From Trema orientale (taxonomy: Eukaryota > Streptophyta > Magnoliopsida > Rosales > Cannabaceae): a DNA stretch of 64,000 bases. Both the position numbers and the translations under genes were made by a program. Under the pieces are notes generated by a model. The model was given only the letters and a program-made list of their open reading frames with translations. It had not been told where the DNA came from and did not search any database. Positions within the stretch are counted from its first letter, which is position 1; each line of letters starts with the position of its first letter. This document shows, piece after piece, positions 58,072-64,000 of the stretch. The stretch is from assembly GCA_002914845.1 (NCBI GenBank), contig JXTC01000059.1, positions 114,074-178,073 on the forward strand, read 5' to 3'.

Positions 58072-59386
58072 ATATCTCTTAGCCCTTTTAACCAAGCAAT
58101 GGTAGCAAAGCAAGCTTGGTGAATTCTTTAGTATCATGACTCTTTTATGACTAAAGTTCTCAAGGCAAAATATTATTAGAACACTTTTGTTCTCAAAGCT
58201 ACTTCCGGTAATTTAGTTTCTTATGCATGGCAGAGCATTGTTTGGGGTTTGTCTCTTATTAAACAAGGCTCACGCTATAGGGTAGGAAGTGGCTCCTATA
58301 TTCGCATCTTCCAAGATCTATGGCTCCCTTGTTCGAGTTCTTTCAAGCTATAACTCTAGGTTTCAGTACCACTACTCCACGGTATGTTTCCGATTTTATA
58401 CAGGATGGTTTTTGGAATGTTCACTTTCTGGAACAAGTTTTCCTACCAATTGATGTGGATTTAGTTAAAGGTATTCACTTGAGTTTGAATCGTTATGAAG
58501 ATTTCTTCATTTGGCATTAGGATTCCACAGGTTGTACACTGTGAGATTAGGATACTATCTCATTGTTTCTTGTACTCTCGATTGTGGTCAATCTAGTGAT
58601 GGACTGGACTTTCCTTGGTGGCACTGTCTTTGGAAGCTAAAACTCCCAAGTAAGATTAAGATTTGCTTATGGTGAGTATTTTTGGATGTTCTGCCTACCC
58701 GTTCAAACCTCGCTAAACGATAGGTCCAATATCCTTTGTTCAGCACGTGGCGTAAGAATTCTACTGAGACAAATTTTCATGTTTTTTAGCTTTGCCCTAA
58801 GACTAAGGAGAGATGGCACCAAAGCTCAATTCGGTCGAAAATTGAGGCTTTTTCTGGTATTTGGGTAGGTGGTCTATGCCTCTTTGTAGCTGAAAAGTTA
58901 AACGGATAGGAGTTACAGATCTTTTGCTATATCATGTGGAATCTCAGGGGTCCAAGTAACAAATTTATCTTCGAGAATAAATTCGTAACTCTCGTGGATG
59001 TTTTAGAATCAACAAATTATGTGCTGCTTAGTCTATCGGTGGCCACTATTTCCCTCTCAAAGCTTCCCCGATCCCCTACAGTTGACAAACATTGGATACC
59101 GCCTGCTACAGGGTGCCTGAAGTTGAATATTGCTATTGTGTCCAATGGGGTTAACTCGGCAAGTTTCAGACCGATGATATGGGACCATTTAGGTGATGTG
59201 GTTTTTTTTGCAGCAAGTTATTTCCCGATAGTCTCCTCTACAACGTAAGCTAATCTTCTGTCTATGAGAGAGGGCTTGCTTCTCGCTCAAACAAGAGTCT
59301 TGCGAATTTCGTATGTCGAGTGTACATCCATCAATATTGTTTTTTCGGTAAGTTCACAGTGTTTTGACTCTATTGAGGGTGTGTTG
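58072..59386 (+). pseudogene. L1-type LINE ORF2, C-terminal part with zinc-finger and RNase H
   Basis: It continues the LINE split at 48,799. First comes SPFNQAMVAKQAW and SYAWQSIVWGLSLIKQGS, then GSYIRIFQDLWLP. The zf-RVT region near 58,620-58,720 has LWKLKLPSKIKICLW and LPTRSNLAKR. Near 59,090-59,330 there is an RNase H-like segment starting WIPPATGCLKLN. The fused RNase H is known in a subset of plant L1 elements (family knowledge). Stops and frameshifts are present throughout. It is ended by the next copia LTR at 59,387, so the 3' UTR and poly-A are not in view. Confidence 0.85.
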
Positions 59387-61196
59387 TGCTGGAATTGCCT
59401 AACACTTAGGGCAAAAACATACATGCATGCAAACTATGGAAAACACATGATCACATCATGAACGCAACGAAAAAAATTACGGATTTATGTTTTAAAATTT
59501 TTACATGAAAACAGTTTTCATAACCACATTACATGCATATATTATATACAGGATCATGTATAACATAAATCAAATCTAAATGCATAAACCCTAGAGATGG
59601 GATTATGGTTTACCTCTTGTAGCGTGCTCTTTCTTGATCTCCTTGTTGACGGTGATGAAACCACTAACCCTAGATCTTCTTGTCTATGCTCTTGCTCTTG
59701 GTTGATTAAGTGAGTGGGCAACAAGTTGAATCCTTCGTTGGAGAATGATCAAGAATACCTTCTTGATCTTTTGGAACACCGGGACGTGAGATGAGAGTGT
59801 GAGAGTTACAGGAAATTTTTTTCTCTCCTCTCTAGCCTTAGGTTGGCCGAATTTTCTCTCTCTCTCTCTCTATGTCTTATGCGTGTAGCTCTCTTAGAGT
59901 TATTGTGCAGTTTTTTCTCTCATATATCTTATATATATGGGACCTAAAACTGCTAACTCTAGTCCAAGTAGGATTGGGCTTGTTCTCCAATTTGGGCTTT
60001 GGGTGTATTTTTATAAATATGTCCAATTCATGTAACTTATATATAAAAATACCAACTTCTGTGTAGAATCATTATTTTACACAGTTTCATGAAACTAATT
60101 TCACGAATACCACCAACCAATTAATGAGTTTTATTGAGTTAGACAAGGGAATTAATAGATCCAAATAATCTAAGCTCCAATAATATGATAAATACATAAT
60201 AACTCTTACTATGGTATTTATACAAATATTATTAGTAAAGGGGACACTCCACTAAAGGCCCAATATTGTACTTTTAGATTAGATGTCATGCCTTTTATAG
60301 AGATTCAATCAACTAACCTTGATTAACCGATCCATCTAGCGTATTTCGTACCACACATAGAATCCCTATACAATGCCGTAGTTAGATAGGTGAAATTACC
60401 GTAATACCCCTCCAACACCTATTTACCTTTAAGTTACTATCTTTCTATCAAGGAATAAAGTTGTCGATAATTTTGTTCTCAATAGCCATTTAGACAAAAT
60501 TATCAACCAATTCACAAAGTGAATACTAAGATCTTAGATTTAATTATTCCATAAATCTTGAAAGAACCTAAAGTGGCATTAATGTATAGTGTCCTTAACT
60601 ATTTGGTGTTCCCATTAATTCATAAACCATAACCTCCAATATACCAGAGTTCACCTCTAATTTCATAGAGGCTAGTCTTTTAACAAATCAAAATGCTACA
60701 ACCCATGAAAGCGAGTCCAATCAAATATCAAGGATTAAGATCTATATGCTAAGAGCTAGTTTGTGGTAATGTAAGAATTGAGTTACGGCACTCCAATTCT
60801 TTATATTATCTGGTCCAGTTCAATACACATAACTTGTTTATGTTGTATTAGTGTTTCTATCAGAAGTCACATACTTCAATGAATTGAGACACATCATTCC
60901 CGTTGAGATAGACAAACACTATAACCTATAGTAAATAAAGTATTCCATCTTTATTTATAGATTGTGAACTAATTCATTTAGACTTAGATAAAGAAACAAG
61001 TCTCCCCATAATTAATACTTAATCATGTTTGTTTCTTTATACACAAATAAAGTCATGGAATCTTTTTCAAATAAATAAACTATTTAACTAAGATAGTTTA
61101 ATTTAGCAAATATCATAATTGCATATAAGAGAAAGTTATTTCTACTCAAAGGGTATAACTGAAAATCTGCTTTTTTAGGACAAATATCCGAACAAT
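59387..61196 (-). repeat. 3' LTR of copia element F
   Basis: It is 1,810 bp, TG...CA. A minus-strand TATA tract (tatatataagat) lies near 59,925-59,938 and a GA/CT-rich leader at 59,850-59,880. It is partly alignable with family C LTRs (motifs agtccggttcaatacac-like, cattcccgttgaga, aagtattccatctttattta). Confidence 0.85.
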
Positions 61197-61212
61197 CTCC
61201 CACTTATCCAAA
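61197..61212 (-). other. Polypurine tract of copia element F
   Basis: The minus strand reads TTTGGATAAGTGGGAGAT immediately before the LTR start TGTTCGGATATTTG. The purine block AAGTGGGAGA is the same as in family C. Confidence 0.85.
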
Positions 61213-61312
61213 AAGCAGTTACTCAAAATAGCATATTAAAAGCCCAAAATTGTTCCAAATGACCGAAATTAATAAAAGCAAAATTTAAGTGTTCATCCAA
61301 CAACTTAAATGA

Positions 61313-63001
61313 CTAAGAAAAGCAACAAAAATCATAAGCTCTCTCTTCATCGTTTTCTTGACGGACTTCTCTCTCATCCTCTAGAAAGTCTCCACTCCTG
61401 CTGATGAAGGTAGTATTGGTAGATTGTCTATAGAGAATATAGCCCTTCTCTTCCTTTGGATAGCCAAGCAGAAAATACTTTTCTAAATTCCTGTCAACTT
61501 CATCTCCAGCTTTTTTGCATGGGTATACTTCGCAACTCCATACCTTCAAATGATCTAAGCTCTCTACATAGCCCATCTACATCTGAAAAGGTGTCGAAGC
61601 AACTTTATCTGATGGAGTAAAGTTGAGGATATATGAAGCTGTCCTCAAAGCACAATCCCAATGCCTTTTCGACAGCAGTGTTTCCTTGTACATCAGCTCT
61701 ATGGAATGCTTGAGTCTGATGTTGTATCTCTCAGCAGCTCCAATACGACTATGTTCATAGATAGTCATATATTCATAAAGAATAGCAAGATTGACTAGTG
61801 TTGGCCTCAGCAGGTCACGTAGAGAATCCATATCTCTAAGTTCAACTTCAATCTTGAGCTTCTTGACCTTGGTGTCATGTTATATCCGCACTTTTCTGTT
61901 AAACTGATGGAATGCATCTGGGACTTCATCGTATTTCTTCAGAAGATATACCTGGCTGAAGTCCGAATATTCGTCAACAAAGGTGACAAATAATATATGC
62001 TTGCTGTAGGAAACTACCTCCATAAGTTTGCAGATATGCACATGTACGCACTCTAAATATGCCCGAACCTTCTCTTGACAAGCAGCAAAATAACGCTTGT
62101 ACTTTACAGGCTTCTTGCAGTCTTCGCAGTCTATATCGTTGCTGATATCTACTTCAAGTAAGTGACCTAACTCCATAAGTCTGCAAATTTCTGAACATGG
62201 CATGTGTATGAGTCGCTTGTGCCAGTCGATGGTGTTACGCTCCTTTCTAATGTCGTTCACCATCTCTTGGAATGTAGTAATACTCATGATCGAAAATGAT
62301 ATACTTTGTGGCTTAGGTGTTAGAATATAAAGATTATTCTGCATCTCTCCCACACAGCACAATTTACTGCTATAGAAGACGTACACCTTCTTGTCAAACA
62401 TGAAGCGGTAGCCTTCTTTATACATCTTCGATACCGAAAGAATATTTATACTAAACCCCGGTGCATAGAAGCAATCCTTCACGATCATGGAGCTATCATT
62501 GATTTGCAGATAAGCATCACCTGTACTTTCAACTCGAACCCTTTGATTGCCTCTAACTACTAAATGATGACTAGCATCAGTTAATTGATTCAGTTCAATG
62601 AACCATTTCTTGTCATTGCAGACATTTGCATTAGATCCTGAGTCCACTAGCCATAGATCTCGTGTATCCTCTACTAAAAGTGATTTTCTTGGCCTTCCAG
62701 ACGACCTAACTACGGAAGAAGTTCCTAACCTCTTTTCAGTAGAGCTATCCTCATATTGATTATCGTTCAAACTCTTTAAGCGCTGAGATGCCTCCATAAA
62801 TGTCCTCGTTTTAATCCGTGTACTATATTCCCTTGTCTCTTTCCTCTTTTTAGAAACTTTGTTCATCTTATGAAACTGAATTTCCCAAAACTGCAAAAAT
62901 AACAAGATTCCCAATGAGACAAAAGTCATAATATAAATCCAATTCATAATCGAATTTAATGAATTTAATTCACAATTAAATTCTATAAGTCTAATTCTCA
63001 A
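61313..63001 (-). pseudogene. Copia gag-pol lacking reverse transcriptase (element F)
   Basis: The 373-residue frame ending at 61,880 contains the aspartic protease (LWLVDSGSNANVCND, active-site DSG intact, about residues 117-130). It then has the pre-integrase zinc segment (WHKRLIHMPCSEICRLMELG, CEDCKK) and the start of the integrase core (LFVTFVDEYSDFSQVYLL). After a TAA, the frame 61,577-61,831 carries the integrase Glu region (RIGAAERYN, RHWDCALRTASYILN). After a TAG where Trp is expected, 61,313-61,576 carries LKVWSCEVYPCKK and FLLGYPKEEKGYILY. Only about 110 bases separate this from the polypurine tract, so RT and RNase H are deleted. Confidence 0.88.
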
Positions 63002-64000
63002 TTAAACACATAGGGAAAAATGATCGAATACAAACATCTTTGTTTCGATTTAATTTTGTGGTTAGATAATAAATGCCTCAACAAGGGTATTCATTATCTT
63101 GTGTTAGATAATAAATACCTCAACAAGGGTATAAATTATCAAGAATGAACTTTGACAAAATCACCAACTCTTGTGATTTACCAATCAAAGTAACTGATTT
63201 AAAATCAACAGACAATTCGTGCAAGATATTGTAGTACACATATAGTAAAATAAGAAACATAAATATAATGACATATAATCAAACAAGAAGATTATGTGTT
63301 ATGCTTTTATTGACCATTTGGAAACTAAGGATAAACTATGGACAAGTATGCAAATTATGATCATCTTAGTACTCAACTAAGTTTGCTAGTATATCTGAAT
63401 ATAAAAGAATTTAGAATACTTAATATTAAATCTATCAAGATTAAATGCTTGTGTAAGAATCCCTAAGAGTATCACAAATATTCAAGGTATTTTAACCTAC
63501 CATAGATCACAAGTTACCTATGGGTAATCATGTGAATCTATAAGTTAAATGTGAACAATTCAATTTAGACAAAAAGACAAATATCTCATATTCCAGTTTG
63601 CTAATTACCCTTTTTATCGGTCCACTGAATTACTAACATAGCTCCTACGGGAGGTTAATAGTATTCTATGTTGAGTGTGTAACCATCATTTCAATTTAGA
63701 AGTTTTCTTATACAATACAGCCTCCTACGGGAGATCAGTACGTAAAGTCCACCTGCAAATTTATCCTAAGAGATTCAATACCAGTAATGCCCAGATGAAA
63801 ACCTTCCTGCGGAAGCTCAGCAAGATTCTGAGACAAGGCACATCTTTAGAACTATTGAACCAATAACGGAGACCATGGATATCTCATACCCGCTCCCACT
63901 CAATCTTTTTAAATTTAGGGATCCTGATTTTACCCAGCTATCTAACTTACTTAGTAACCACAAAATCAATTATGTATATCCAATTATGCGACTTAAAGAG
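63002..64000 (-). other. Copia element F leader, no gene seen
   Basis: It is AT-rich and noncoding. It includes a 30-odd-bp duplication of gttagataataaat.cctcaacaagggtat at 63,061-63,140. At 63,575-63,975 is the segment shared with 53,341-53,745. Confidence 0.6.

Larger units (their letters stand above)
59387..64000 (-). mobile_element. Copia element F, runs off the window
   Basis: The 3' LTR is 59,387-61,196, with polypurine tract, truncated pol and leader to its right. The 5' LTR lies outside. The LTR begins TGCTGGAATTGCC and ends CCGAACA. LINE sequence ends exactly at 59,386, so it inserted in the LINE (expected TSD tgttg). It shares LTR ends, polypurine tract and leader segment with family C but is a distinct family. 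Confidence 0.85.

Overview
This window looks like a repeat-dominated stretch of a flowering-plant nuclear genome. It is AT-rich and intron-scale ORFs are absent. Almost everything recognisable is a plant transposable element: Ty3/gypsy of the Tat and Del/Tekay types, Ty1/copia, an L1-type LINE, MITEs, and non-autonomous LTR elements with a degenerate gag. I found no convincing cellular gene, rRNA, tRNA or CRISPR array. Nearly every coding region is broken, and many in-frame stops are TAG where the family has Trp or Gln. That is what C-to-T decay of methylated CHG sites would give.

Layout. 1-5,640: MITEs, a putative solo LTR at 1,034-1,824 and short tandem duplications. 5,702-16,167: a Tat-lineage Ty3 element on the minus strand (gag, protease, RT, RNase H, a second RNase H, integrase), interrupted at 11,750-13,238 by an unrelated solo LTR. 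Between its integrase and its 3' LTR is a plus-strand, intron-containing pseudogene of the plant 'putative gypsy-type transposon' (Transposase_28-like) family. This is the most biologically interesting item. 17,640-21,770: Del/Tekay-like gag, primer-binding site and 5' LTR (minus). 21,772-24,378: a large LTR in plus orientation, followed by an LTR-like block with a 210-bp tandem duplication and a copia gag fragment with its LTR. 27,161-29,668: 5' LTR and leader of a second copia family.

29,669-47,826 is a non-autonomous LTR element on the plus strand. It has been split by a related element on the minus strand (31,642-41,673). The 5' LTR of that inner element is split by a solo LTR (36,616-40,843), which is itself split by another solo LTR (37,080-39,951) carrying a 72-bp tandem array. 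The outer element's 3' LTR is split by a 3-kb solo LTR (43,753-46,747). Perfect or near-perfect target-site duplications support several of these layers.

47,827-59,386 is the C-terminal half of an L1-type LINE ORF2 on the plus strand. It is cut by a 9.3-kb copia element (48,800-58,071, minus) whose 156-base assembly gap lies in its 3' LTR. A second copia element begins at 59,387 and runs off the right edge. Its gag-pol has protease and integrase, but no reverse transcriptase between integrase and polypurine tract.

How the parts relate: this is a record of successive insertions and of LTR-LTR recombination (many solo LTRs), not an operon or pathway. Coordinates of LTR ends were read by eye from TG/CA termini, target duplications and similarity between copies. 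Ends without such support are approximate.
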